Shown in pieces: positions 22,961 through 35,300 of a stretch of 64,000 nucleotides of DNA. The notes below the pieces were generated by a model. The model worked only from the letters and a program-made list of their open reading frames with translations. It had not been told where the DNA came from and made no database searches. How positions within the stretch are numbered: the first letter of the stretch is position 1; each line of letters opens with the position of its first letter. The translations under genes were made by a program, and so were the position numbers. Source of the DNA: Trematomus loennbergii (Eukaryota > Chordata > Actinopteri > Perciformes > Nototheniidae); assembly GCA_012861695.1 (NCBI GenBank), contig JAAOOA010000479.1, positions 113,501 to 177,500 on the forward strand, given 5' to 3'.

Positions 22961-24092
22961 AATAAAATAATCTAAAAAGAGTGCATTGACGTAGACACGT
23001 TGTGCCTCCTCGCCTACATTTTAGTTCTTACTCTTTCACTTAAATCCTAAAAATGTAGATCTTATATTTAAAACTAAGGTTATTACTACTTCTCATTCCT
23101 CTAAATCTATTCTCTCTCTACTCCTGTAATCTATTTATTCTATTTTCTCTTTATCCAAAACCTTTCCCCTCTCTGACTTCTCGAGGTTCTATTAGAAGAT
23201 AACAGGTTACAGAGAGGCCTATTCTGGCCGGGGAGTGTTTAGACCGTATTCACAGCTTACCTCCTTACCTCTCACCAATTCCAATTAAGGCTCCAGTGGG
23301 GAACTTACTCCCTGCGTGTGCCTCTCCACCTCTGCTCCTTACTTCTTACCTACTACCCTTTTCCCTCACCCTATCCTAAGGGAGTGCATGTACATAGACA
23401 CGTTAGTTTAGCTGCTATAGGCTTAGACTGTCGGGGGACACCTTACTTCTTCCTTCTCTCTGTCTGTACCTGTGTACTCTCATGTTCCGATTAACCCAGC
23501 TTCCCCCACATTTCTTTTTGGTGTCTATATCTACGCCGGGATCCTGAGTCGAGGCTGATCCTGTTGCTGTGGTCCTGTGCCCTGGATCCTCTATCCTGAG
23601 TTCTGGATTTGAGTCCTGGACTTCGAGTCGTGGCTGAACCTGTCTCTGCGGTCCTGCCTGACTCTCATCATACTACTTCCCTGATATAGACACATGCATT
23701 TCCAAACATTTGGTCTACCTACGCTGTAAAATGTATTATCTCTTCAATTTACACACGGTATCTATTGCACGTCTGTCCGTCCTGGGAGAGGGATCCCTCC
23801 TCTGTTGCTCTCCCTGAGGTTTCTCCCATGTTCCTTTAAACTGTGGGGTTTCTCTGGAAGTGTTTCCTTGTACGATGTGAGGGTCTAAGGACAGAGGGTC
23901 TAAGGACAGAGGGTCTAAGGACAGAGGGTCTGAGGACAGAGGGACTAAGGACAGAGGGTCTAAGGACAGAGGGTCTAAGGACAGAGGGTCTAAGGACAGA
24001 GGGGGTCGTATTGTCATACTGATATTCTGTACAAACTGTGAAGTCCACTGAGACAAATGTAACATTTGTGATATTGGGCTATATAAATAAAC

Positions 24093-24140
<48 letters not shown>
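22961..24140 (+). mobile_element. LINE 3' UTR and ATTG tail
   Basis: The sequence after the RT fragment ends in GATATTGGGCTATATAAATA then (ATTG)n from 24093, the usual 3' terminus of a fish L2-like LINE. It carries a 15-bp minisatellite at 23881. Confidence 0.75.
23881..24000. repeat. 15-bp tandem repeat, eight units
   Basis: Eight copies of GGGTCTAAGGACAGA with two single-base variants, inside the LINE 3' UTR. It reads as a long repeated peptide on the minus strand only because the unit is a multiple of three. Confidence 0.95.
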
Positions 24141-24170
24141 CTATTATTATTATTATTGTTGTTGTTGTTG
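24093..24170. repeat. microsatellites (ATTG)n, (ATT)n, (GTT)n
   Basis: Twelve ATTG units, then short ATT and GTT runs. The first is the LINE tail. Confidence 0.95.
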
Positions 24171-24620
24171 CTATAATACAGGGGTATTCAATTGCATTTC
24201 AAAAAGGTCAAGTAAGAGAAAATGTAATTAAATGCTCTGTTTTCGCTGTCTACCTTTTTTTTTGAGCACGCCATTTGAAATTACTCCGACTGTTTCTCTC
24301 TTCTTGTCTCGTCTGTGTGTGTGTGTGTTTGAATCTATCGTGCTGACTCACTGACTGCACCGATTTCATTGACTGAGTAACGTTATCACACTCACCCCTA
24401 CTTTACACAACAAGTTTACAGTAAATAAATGTACTGAAGTACTTCAGCTGAGTACAGTTTGGAATCTTCCGCTAGGGATTATTATTACAACAGAGAGCGT
24501 CTTATTATTATTATGTCGGCAGTAGGACAGCTAGTTAGCCGTTAGAGTCCTGCGGTGTGATTGGTGAAGCCATTACAGACTGCTGTATGGATTAAAATTA
24601 GATTGTATCTGTTACATGAG

Positions 24621-24715
24621 GCAAGGCAAGGCAAGGCAAGGCAAGGCAAGGCAAGGCAAGGCAAGGCAAGGCAAGGCAAGGCAAGGCAAGGCAAGGCAAG
24701 GCAAGGCAAGGCAAG
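24621..24715. repeat. (GCAAG)19 microsatellite, tail of minus-strand LINE
   Basis: Nineteen perfect units. It adjoins TTTATTTATATAGCAC, the complement of the conserved LINE 3' end, so it is the expanded 3' tail of the element at 24716-25808. Confidence 0.95.
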
Positions 24716-25808
24716 TTTATTTATATAGCACTTTTCTGTACGCGACAATTCAAAGTGCTTTACAAAACAAATTAAAAGACTTTTTATGAATAAATACAGT
24801 AAAAACACATTATATAATTGCATTTTACAACAGGCATTACAAAGCAAAGATAATAAAATAATAAAAATAAACACCACAGGTATACAATACATGTTTAAAA
24901 GGCATACTGTAGTCCGAATATGAGCAGCTCAATTAAAAGCAGCGGTAAAGAGATATGTTTTTAGTCTTGATTTAAAAATGGTAAGCGTTTCTGCGGACGT
25001 GCATGATTTGGGTAGTGTTGTTCCAGAGTGTCGGGCATAACAGCTAAATGCTACCTCTCCATGTTTTGTTGTTACTCTCGAACCGATAGCAGACCCGACC
25101 CAGAAGACCTGAGGCACCTTGATGGCTCGTAATTGTGTAGGAGTTCATCAATATACTTTGGTCCTAAACCATGTAATGATTTAAAAACTAGCAATAGTAC
25201 TTTAAAATCAATTATTTGGCCGACTGGAAGCCAATGTAAAGATTTCAGAAACGGACTGATGTGATCCACTCTTTTAGTGTTAGTGAGGACACGTGCAGCA
25301 GCGTTCTGAATCAGCTGCAGCTTTCTGATGGATTTTTTTGTTAGCCCTGTGAATACACTATTGCAGTAGTCGAGTCTACTGAAAATAAAAGCATGGACAA
25401 GCATTTCTAAATCCTGTTGTGACATTAATCCTCGATATGTTCTTCAGGTGATAGTATGCAGACCTAATGACTGTTGTAATGTGGCTGTTGAAATTCAGGT
25501 CTGAGTCCATCACTAAACCTAGATTTCTGGCTTTATTAGTGGTTTTGTAGTCTGCCTGCTGAAGCTCTGCGATTACTTTTAATCTGTCCTTCTTTTCTCC
25601 AAAAACAATGATCTCAGTTTTTTATTTGTTCAGTTGGAGAAAGTTCTGAGTCATCCAGTCAGTGATGTGCTCAATGCACTTGCTCAGTGTTCTAATCTGA
25701 GAATAGTCTCCTGGTGTGATTTTAAAATAAATCTGGGTGTCGTCTGCATAGATGTGATAGCTTAGATCGCTCTTTTTAATAATTTCAGCCAGAGGTAGCA
25801 TATAAATA
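24716..25808 (-). pseudogene. LINE reverse-transcriptase fragment, minus strand
   Basis: Reading leftwards, the 5'-most part near 25730-25770 encodes HIYADDTQIYF, the RT catalytic YxDD box. It is followed by LSKCIEHITDWM, a stop in an AAACAAAT run, then SRLDYCNSVFTGL, LQLIQNAAARVLT, LHWLPVGQIIDFK and RLKTYLFTAAFN. This is an L2-like LINE. It is 5'-truncated by the MITE at 25813 and has stops or frameshifts, so it is not active. Confidence 0.85.
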
Positions 25809-25812
25809 TTAA

Positions 25813-26393
25813 CCTGTTAAGCCCGAGAGACCCCGGTACCGGGGTACTGCCGCAACATCTTGCAGGAAACAGTGTCTGAGGGCATGTTCATTTAATACAA
25901 CTATGAATGTTTTATAATCCATGTAACGGGAAGAAACTCATCTAACTGATCTTTTTTTTTTTTCAAAGAAAACCCACAATGCTAACACTGAGCCTCTGAA
26001 TTAGCAACGAGCGAAAAAGCTAACACCTTACTGCACCGAAAATCACTCACAAAACCTTATTATTTATCTTTTCACCACATCCAACACATCGATTCACATC
26101 GTGAGGTGACACAGAATCTATTGACACCGACATTACCACTGAATTATACGTATTTGCGACGTTATAAGCAAAAACGGACATCAAAACAGGTGACGCTAGG
26201 TAGCTAAAAATGCTACCAATTTTACCTTGGCTCTGTAGTCTCTCCGAAGTGGTCTTCAATGGCATTAAAACGATAAAAACGCTGCTGAAGTTAATCCACA
26301 GGTTAATCCAATGTGTCTGTGTCCCTTTGAAATGATTTCTGATAATCCATAAGCAATAAAACTGCTTTCCATTTCCAGATGTCAAAGCTAGAG
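25813..26393 (+). mobile_element. TTAA-MITE 'CCTGTT' family, copy 8, 3'-truncated
   Basis: It starts CCTGTTAAGCCCGAG after TTAA (25809-25812), inserted in the minus-strand LINE. It stops at about 26393 (GCTAGAGA) where another repeat beginning TACAGATGGAGC takes over. The missing 3' half is not found nearby. Confidence 0.82.
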
Positions 26394-27330
26394 ATACAGA
26401 TGGAGCGTTTTATTTTGGACAGTTTGAAACGCGAGGGTCGTGATTGGTCTGTGATTGGTCCGTGATCGGCCCGTGATCGGCCCGTGATGAAGAGCCGCCC
26501 CCAGTCTGACTTGATACCGCCCCGTGATAAATAAATGTAATTATTGTGAAGCCAGCTGCAATGGATCATTGATCCACCAGGGGTGCAGTGGGGTTCCACA
26601 CTGGAGTCATGTGAAATCAACTTCGATACAGTAAACTGGATGTTGTGGTGCCGAGAGACGGGAGTCGGAGGCGGGGTATCAAAAGTACAAGCTAAACTTT
26701 TATTTAGCATCTGAACACACATGTAAACAACTTCATGCCCGGGAAGCGAAGACCGGCGGAAACAGCTGGTCTGGTTCACTAAAATGTCCGTGCGGAACAA
26801 TACCCCAACCCATAGATCCGTGGGTGAATAATGTCAATCACCACAATGTACAGTATGTCTGGTACTAATGTATAGCGGATCTTTGTTAAGATCCATATGT
26901 CACGGATAGGATCATAGTCTGTGCTAAATAAGACATGTAATCATTTACAAAACATCACCATGTTGTATTTAACAAAATAATGTTGTTTAGTCGAAAAAAA
27001 CGAACGAGAGGAAAGCAGCCGCTCTCGATTTTTAATCCTAATTTAATCATCATCTTCACCACGATCATTTATGTTTATGTTCGCCGAATTGACATGAAAT
27101 CACTGACAAATATGAATATACTGTATTCAACTTCATTAAAATGTTATTAACGTGCCTAAACTCAGTAATTCACTAAACATATTTTTATTTTAATGGAGCC
27201 TTGTCAGGCAAATCAAGATCTGCGTAGCGGAGGGATCTTGATCCCTGGGTGTTATTTTTCCCACAATGACCAAGTCGCTGCAAATTATCCTGCTTATTAC
27301 ATGGCCATTCTCAACAAAGTTACGACATGA
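26394..27330 (+). repeat. dispersed repeat, left copy of an inverted pair
   Basis: It begins TACAGATGGAGCG then TTATTTTGGACAG, and matches 39985-40566 in opposite orientation, with one extra stretch of about 215 bp (26626-26840). Shared landmarks are GGTACTAATGTATAGCGGATC-like sequence and CACAATGACCAAGTCGCTGC. It is a TE family whose terminus also starts both units of the 3.3-kb duplication. No coding region was found. Confidence 0.7.
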
Positions 27331-29828
27331 CTCCCAATATTAATTGAAATGCTTTTATGGATTTAGAAAATGTTTTTATTGATTTAAAAAATAGTTGTAT
27401 GTATTGATTTAAATTGACATGCATCCGCCAAGAAAAATAGTCCGTTGTTACCATTTTTTAAACAGTCAGAATGAAGCGGCAGCTCTCAGCTGTGTGTATA
27501 CACACCTAATGGCCCATCACCCACAGCTCTCTCCCCCCCTGATCTTTCTTCTCCAGCAGTTAAGTTAACTGTAGGTTACTCTGAGTGACAAGCTTACAGT
27601 TAGTGAAGTAACACTTTTTTTTGTGAGTCATGACCTGAGGCCAGGGGGGTATACTACGAATCAAGATTTTCGTTTAGCAAGCTAACTTCAGGGGTTTCCG
27701 GTCCTACAAAGCTGGTTCACTTTTTAACGGGCTAGATAACTTATTCTGAACGGCTATCCTCCGGAGCAGGATAGGTTCCAGGATAAAAGCACTGCCTGCT
27801 GACCAATCAGAGCTCAGTGTGCGGAGTTTAAAGCGATCAATTCATATGACAGGAGGAGAAAGGAAATACAGTTTAAACTGCCGTTGCAGGAAAGACGGCC
27901 GGCCAAAATCACTGACTGTGTGAACGTGAAAATGAATAGAATATCACCTCCCATCTTCAGAGCAATCTGGCTATTATAACATTAGCGTTAAGAAAGCTTA
28001 CTTAAATATGCCACAATATATGTAACCGGATCAAAGTAACATTACGTAGCCTACAGTCTGCGGCACTGTGAGTGCAGACGGCGATGTGTCCCATTATCAT
28101 TCATATCACATGATATCACATCATAATATCATATATTTCCTTATCTGAGTCAGCTTCTTGAGCCGTATCTGGCGTGCAACACTCACAGTGTCACATACTG
28201 TATGCAGAAGTATTATTTTAAGCAACACATTAAGTTGACGAAACACTCGAGTCAAATGTAAATAAAGTCAGATCCACTCGTGTCTTAGACGGGACAGCAG
28301 TGATATCATAAAACTGTTAATGAACGTATTCAAACACTTTTTCTTTACCAGCAGTATTCACCTTGCAGCTGCAACTATGTGGCTTTTATCCTGGATAAAG
28401 TGTTTAAGTCATGGATGTTTCAAGTTTAACGTCTTCATATTTGTCTAATATTAGTTGACTTTTCATTCAGGAAATATATGACGCGCTGCGCTGTCAGTAC
28501 ACGGCTTATCCATGTTTGTGATTGGTCGAATGCTCCAGATACCACCCATTTTATGTGAACGCGCACCTAACTAGATGAGAAGGGTCCAGCTGCGGCCGCG
28601 GCAAGTACACGACACTACACGACACGCCCCCTACACGACACGCCCACCTGACACGACACTACGGTGGCTGAGAGACATTACCGTACATGGCAGATTAAAA
28701 ACGAATTGCAAATGTTATTGTAGCATTTTAAGCAACTATTAGGCAAATAAATTAATAACCTAGTCTATCCGTTTGAGACACAACAGTATAACTTTCAACC
28801 CAAATCATTTTGTCAACAAACGGTGGTTTAGTAAACTTTTTTTAAATATATAAAATAGGTATTAATGAGATAATCTATTAATTATGTTTGTCTAACTGCT
28901 ACACATGTATTTATACATAAATGTAGATATTTGTGAACATCTAAATATAGTTGTTAAAGGTTTTAAGATATACATAATCACATTAAGGACCAAATTAGGA
29001 GGGCCAGTCAGGCCACTAATGAGCTCAATCATTCACATGTATTATTATTACTTTATAAATTAAAAGTACTAGGGGTCTATTACAAAACCTTTGAAGGAAT
29101 CGTCATGCATTCTGAATGTTTCTGTACTTTAAAAACATCATGGCTCAAGATCCTGTTCTTGTTCAAGATTATTCACTCATTTGTGAATTTAACATCCATA
29201 TTCAGTCAAAACTGAAACAACACCAACATTTTTTTTGAAAGCATTGCAGGCCTAAAGCTCCACGTCAGTGACCTATATATTTTAATTTCTTCCATCAAAC
29301 TTTAAAAATGGCAAACAGCATGTTTTTAAAGATTTAATCTTTTAAGAAACAAATATCAAATTTGAACAGAAGGGTTTAAAAACACGTTTTTAATGCAAAT
29401 AAACTTGAAACATAAACCTATTTGTCATTTCAAAATTCACTTGTATTGTCTGCGTGAAAGGCACAGTAGGCTCTGAGCGAATACATATCATAACATTAAG
29501 ACAACATATGGTGGTTTTCAATAACATATCCGTATTTATTTATTTCTCCAAGTTATGTTTTTGTGTGCACTGAGGACTCTCAAACAGGCGTTTGTTTCAT
29601 CATTTTAAGATTGGCTTTAATACATTTTTGCAAATGAATTATTCATATTTGATAAATGAGAGGTAATGTTTTGATTTATGGTATTATTTTACATATTCCT
29701 CTCTATTCTTCCTTCTGCCAACGGTTCGCAGTTTCTCGTCTCTCCCGTTTTTGTGCGTATGGATGGGTCAGAGTTTGCGTGGAGGACCGCACATTTTCCC
29801 GTCAAGTTTGTTTTTTATAAATCGCAAA
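27331..29828. other. repeat-derived DNA without recognised genes
   Basis: Noted are a sequence from 27645 (GGGGGGTATACTACGAATCA, with CCAGGATAAAAGC downstream) resembling PIF/Harbinger-like fish elements, a short CACGACAC-rich stretch near 28605-28665, and A+T-rich sequence to 29700. No convincing protein is encoded. Confidence 0.4.
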
Positions 29829-30527
29829 GATTGCTTAGAAATTGGCGTACACCATATTTTGAGCGTACGCCACGTTTGTAAATGAGGCCCCTGGTCTGGT
29901 GAAAGACACTTGATGCTAGATAAATGTGTTCAGGTATCTTTATAATCACACAAGAGGAAGTGCATGGCTCGTTGAGACAGTCCTTAATGTTCTCTCAGAG
30001 CACATCAGACTAGAGGAGGGATGAGGGCTTTCCTCTGAAGCGTCACTGAAGCCACGTCTGCTTCAGCTGATCAGCTGTCAGGTTTAACAGCTCTACACAC
30101 TTTGGGCAGTTTGCTCACGTGTGCACTCTACTTATACTAATATAATGCTCTCAGTTATCATGAAGCAGCAGCAGTGTGTTACCTGTTAAACACACACCTG
30201 CTCATCATCAACCACCTGCATCTCATCTTTGTTCTGTGTCCTGCTTAGCGGCACAGGATGCATCTAAACTGGCAGAAAGAGTTCATCTGAGCCTACCTAT
30301 TCATTACCTGCGTCTGTACTCAGTGATATTCTGATCGTGAATGTATGATTTATTTACCTAGAATAAGATTGTCTTTTGAACTCTGGAGATTACTTATTAG
30401 GGTCTGAGAGCAGAGGGCGGCGAAGACCCTATTGACCCTGCCAAACACACACAAAAAGCACAGAAAAAGAGTCCAAAATCATGACGGCAGATAGCTCGTT
30501 ACATTATTGATATCGATAGGAATATTA

Positions 30528-30530
<3 letters not shown>

Positions 30531-30565
<35 letters not shown>
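30531..30565. repeat. (ATT)n microsatellite
   Basis: A short uninterrupted ATT run in the intron that matches 6860-6895 of block 1. Confidence 0.9.
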
Positions 30566-30785
30566 TTAATGCGCATATCAAAAGTGCAGAGATGAACCAA
30601 AATGACTCTTGGAGGTGTACAAAAAAACGTACAGGAAGTCGGCTATTTTGAATTTGGTGTTGGAAAAATGTTCAACTGGAGTTTCACTTACTAAACTTCT
30701 TCAGCTCTGAACAGATTATTAAACCTGGAATTATTTCAAACAGGAACATTGTTTTCTAAAGTTACATCATGTTTTCTTTATTCAG

Positions 30786-30959
30786 ACTGTGGAGCTGCAG
30801 TTTGTCAGAGATCAGCTGTTCTGCTCTGATCTCAGCTCTGAAGTCCAACCCCTCCCACCTGAGAGATCTGGACCTGAGTGAGAACGATCTGCAGGATTCA
30901 GGAGTGAAGCTGCTGAGAGATCTTCTGGAGAGTCCAGACTGCAGACTGGAGACTCTCAG
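30786..30959 (+). CDS. NLR LRR exon, block 2 exon 4
   Basis: A 174-bp open exon in the common phase with core [15 protein letters not shown] and [12 protein letters not shown]. The sequence is closest to the consensus of all LRR exons here. It is the counterpart of 7104-7277, but its second half matches the LLRDLLESP type, suggesting gene conversion between neighbouring units. Confidence 0.9.
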
Positions 30960-31427
30960 GTCAGTTCACTGACTCGATGTTACTGCTGGAGATCTCATGT
31001 TTCATTAGTTATTCAACCTCATTCTTCATCATACATATATTACATCCATACCTTTGTAAATGTTGTCGTAACAGTTGATTGTTTCCTAAATAAACTATTC
31101 TTCTTCCACTGTTATTTGTTCAAGTAAATGTATGTTTTCTTTAGTAAATGGTCTGAATAAAGAAGGTCCTCTAAACTAAATTAGTTTTACGCAAAGTTTA
31201 CTTTCTGACATAGAAATGTTTATGTTCCCATCATTTAGACGTGTTTTCACAGATAATAAACAGAAGGCTGATATAATGATGATCCACAATAACAGAATGA
31301 CAGTCACTGTAATTCAGGGAAAAGCTCATTGATTAGGACGCAGTAATGTTGAGCTACACATTTCAGACCTGAACATCTGACTGGATTATAAACAGACTTT
31401 TATCCTCATCATGTTTTCTTTATTCAG

Positions 31428-31601
31428 TCTGAAGAGCTGCAGTTTGTCAGAGATCAGCTGTTCTGCTCTGGCCTCAGCTCTGAAGTCCAACCCCTCCCAT
31501 CTGAGAGTTCTGGACCTGAGTCTCAACGAGCTGCAGGATTCAGGAGTGAAGCTGCTGAGAGATCTTCTGGAGAGTCCAGACTGCAGACTGGAGACTCTCA
31601 G
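31428..31601 (+). CDS. NLR LRR exon, block 2 exon 5 (last LRR)
   Basis: A 174-bp open exon in the common phase with core [15 protein letters not shown]. The intron starts GTCAGTAAGGGGTCTCTGC as in 7731-7904. It joins in phase to the linker exon at 32023. The preceding exon is 642 bp away, the normal unit spacing. Confidence 0.9.
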
Positions 31602-32022
31602 GTCAGTAAGGGGTCTCTGCTGGTTCAGCAGTATTGTATTAAACACAGGGAGGTGTTTCTCTCACTGGGGAATCACAACAGATCAGTGATGTTACCCACT
31701 GACTGCAGGCTCTTTCATTCTTCCATCAACTATAGAAAGCCAGCTGAAAATGCAAAGCCAAACTTTAGTAATCAACATTCTAACAGACATATGGGATTTT
31801 ACAGAAGAGTGGAAAAGGTAGTGTCTTTTTATGGGTTGTTTTTAGTTTCTAATGACTGGTTACTTCCTGTAATGCAGCTAAGAGCAGTGGCAGTCAGTCG
31901 TAGTGTTTGCAGAGAAGATATGATGGGATGTAAAGCATGAGATCAGGACTCCAAAGCTGACTCAAAGAACAAACACTTATTTAAACTGGATCTAAACTGT
32001 TGGGTTGTGTTCATCCCTACAG

Positions 32023-32063
32023 GATCAGAGGAGAGACGATCAGAGCCAAGATCCAGAATAACT
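32023..32063 (+). CDS. NLR linker exon a, block 2
   Basis: This 41-bp exon lies between CCCTACAG and GTGAGT. It reads IRGETIRAKIQNN in phase. Compared with block 1 (44 bp) it lacks one codon but keeps the phase. Confidence 0.72.
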
Positions 32064-32256
32064 GTGAGTACTGAAGCCATATCATCCATTCATCAAGATA
32101 TTGTACATTATATCTGATCTTGAAAGGTCTTTATAGTACAACAACAATATCTTTAGATTCCATTTTGTTACAGCTCTATTAAATCATTTTGGCTGCTAAT
32201 GTTTCTCTTTGTTCAATTTAATTATAATTTTTCTGTTCACCTCTTCTCTCCATCAG

Positions 32257-32297
32257 GTGACTCCGATGTGGAACAGGAAGTGAAGACAGACAGAAAG
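32257..32297 (+). CDS. NLR linker exon b, block 2
   Basis: This 41-bp exon is identical to 9525-9565 (CDSDVEQEVKTDRK). No copy of linker exon c was found between here and the PYD exon at 44116, so this block also stops short of a FIIND. Confidence 0.72.
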
Positions 32298-32360
32298 GTG
32301 AGAGAGAGCAGTTGTACAGAGTGAAGTGTATTTATTTCACCACTGAATTAAAATGTAATA

Positions 32361-35300
32361 CAGATGGAGCCTCTTATTTTGGACCCCAGCATACAGCTTC
32401 CTGCCTACTTCCAGCCAGTTACCAGCCTAAGACCTGCCAAAGACCAGTATTCAGAAATGTTAGGCCCAACCCACTATTCTCCAATTTCAGGGTTTAACCA
32501 GGAGATGGCGCTATATATTAAATAACTAAGACTTAGTTTTTCACAATAGTCGTTTTAGATATTATATAAAAAACTAAAGTTAAAATCTTGTTTTTAATGC
32601 CCCAAGAGCAATAACATCTTGTCACAAGCTTTTTGGAAGAAAAAGACTGATCCAAGAGACCTGTAGTTGACTAATTACAGGCCTCAATAAGTTCTGCCAT
32701 TGGTTGTGAAAAACAACGGTGGACATAGTGGAAAGTGAAATTGACATTGTCGAATTTAATAAAAATACAAAATAATGTATCTGTGTACGTGTTTTACTAT
32801 GTGATCTGCACTTATCAAACATCTAATTAAAGAATGGTAGCTGTACCTCTCAAACAACCTAAACTAGTTATACATGTTTATTTTAAATAAAGTCTTTATG
32901 ACTCGGAATATGAATAATATGGGTCCGTTACAGTTTGTTTTCATCTGATTTCAAATAAACAAAGTCTTACGACGCTGAAGTTGGCTTCCGATTCAGAGCT
33001 TCCGATTCGGCAGTTAAGGGGAAAGTTAAGGGACATTTAATTTACAGCGCTGAGCGAACAATCCTCCGTGTTTGAACCTCTTAAATCGCTGCATAGCCGA
33101 TTCATTTGGACTGGATTATCCCAGAGAGTCTAAAGATTCTTTATAACACAGTTTGAGATTTGTGAAACATTAATTCTATTGTGAAAATACAAAAAACCGA
33201 AGATTTTGCTGCTTTTTCTACATCTAGACCACATTAGACCAGGTCCTGATCTAAAACCACTATACCTAGACTCATCAAATCTGGACTGGATTATCCCAGA
33301 GGGTCTAAACATTCTTTATAACACAGTTTTAGATTTGTGAAACCTTAATTCTGTTTGTGAAAATTTAAAAAAATGGAGATTTCAGTGCTTTTTTCGCATC
33401 TAGACCACATAAGACCAGGTCCTGATCTAAAAATCTAAAAATGTTTGGTTTTTGTGACCAGTTGGACTCATTAAGGCCATTGTTTCCCTTCATAAGTGCA
33501 ACTACGGAAGTGGATTGGAGTCTTTCAGAGCCTGTCACAGTTCCAGATCATACCAGTGTAAAGCTATATGTAGTATTTGTATTAGTAATCATAGTTTTTC
33601 TATGTCAAAAAAAGTATAAACAGCATGCAACAATATCAAAACTTGCTAAACATGCTCACTTTATTATATTTGTGTCGCAAAGGTCATGCCACAGTCTGAT
33701 AAGCATAACTTGTTTAAGAATTCAAAATGCAGCCCCCACTTCAATCCATAAAGCATTCCAAATATATATATCATGTGCAGTGCTCATTAGTAGCCGTCAT
33801 CCCATGCAGTTTAAATATACTGGGACCACAGCAAGGCAGCCTTACACTGGTGAGTACATGTGAAAGGATTTCAGGAGCCTTTTGCTTCATTTACATTATT
33901 TTAGTGGTTTGAGTAAGAGTACTTTTTAGAAATTCTAACAATGTATTTTTGAAAATGTATGAAACTAAAAAAAGTCTCCACACCTGTTAAGTAACAAACT
34001 AACTTTCTACAAATAAATTCAAGATGTTTTTTAAGATAGACTACATACATGTTCTGAAGCCACTGTGGCCTCAGGATGCTTCCGACACAACATTCAATAG
34101 CTTTAGCCAACGAGCTGCTGGGTCAGGTGAGGCTGCAGCAGCTCTGTGCCCTGATGTGAGCTACATCATCTGTCTTTTGGAGTATGTGGTGTTCTAAGGC
34201 TCTGTGCCTGTTAGCATGTTAGCCTAGCTCCTGCTGGGTGACAGACCCTGCAGTTTGTGATGGACTCTTACCGCTGATGCACTGGCAGAAAGAACATAAT
34301 TGCGAGGCCTGGTCTCCTGAAAAGCAGGTGCAGCCTACAAACAAGAGCAGGGAGGAGGAGACACATGTTGGCACAGTCATGCATTACAATCATAAAGCAG
34401 AACAACAAAAACAGTTAGCAAAAAGCAAAGCTGGATCATTTATTAATTGCTGTTAAAGCATAAACAGTTAGAATGCTTTAGTAAGTTTTGCTTTAACTTG
34501 AATAAAATGATCCTGTGAGGATAATAAGTTAATTTGAAGCAGACTCGGTGTCAGGGTTGGGGAAAAATAGGACCCAAATGCAGTAAAAGGACTAAAAGGT
34601 CAGGTAACAAAAAGCGAGCTTTATTTCCCAAAGCTGAATGACAAAAGAAAACAAGGAACAACTTAACATACCAAAACCGGGGGAGTACGAGGAAGGATCA
34701 GGACAAAAAACCTCAGTAACAAACATGGAGCGTGACAGGTAGCATGGACAAGAGCAAAGAGACTAACAGGTATCATAGACGAGAAACGACGACGAACAGA
34801 CATGGAGCACAGGGGAAGACAAGACAATGCGAAAAAAGCACTGAAATCTCACTTTTTTGTATTTTCACAAATAGAATAAAGGTTTCACAAATCTAAAACT
34901 GTGTTATAAAGAATGGTTAGACCCTCTGGGATAATCCAGTCCAGATTTGATGAGTCTAGGTCTAATGGTTTTAGATCAGGACCTGGTTTTATGTGGTCTA
35001 GATGCGAAAAAAGCACTGAAATCTCCCTTTTTTAAATTTTCACAAATAGAATTAAGGTTTCACAAATCTAAAACTGTGTTATAAAGAATGTTTAGACCCT
35101 CTGGGATAATCCAGTCCAGATTTGATGAGTCTAGGTATAGTGGTTTTAGATCAGGACCTGGTCTAATGTGGTCTAGATGTAGAAAAAGCAGCAATATCTT
35201 CGTTTTTTTGTATTTTCACAAATAGAATTAATGTTTCACAAATCTCAAACTGTGTTATAATGAATCTTTAGACTCTCTGGGATAATCCAGTCCAAATAAA

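Larger units (their letters stand above)
19829..29890. mobile_element. 10-kb composite insertion in the block 2 LRR intron
   Basis: Block 1 reads AAAGCCCAGGTCTGG continuously near 3839; block 2 instead has AAAGCC at 19821 and TGGTCTGG at 29892 with about 10 kb between. The ends are imperfect inverted repeats: GGCGCCTCATTTATAA at the left and the complement of GGGGCCTCATTTACAA at the right. Inside are LINE fragments, two MITE copies, and unassigned DNA. Whether one large element collected later insertions or two elements came together is not resolved; the target duplication is unclear. Confidence 0.55.

Noticed and set aside
33441..33863. 140-codon frame inside the Mutator-like element, with a close copy in unit B
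   Set aside because: No transposase motif or other domain recognised. The copy at 36867 is shortened by the 10-bp indel, so the frame is not conserved.
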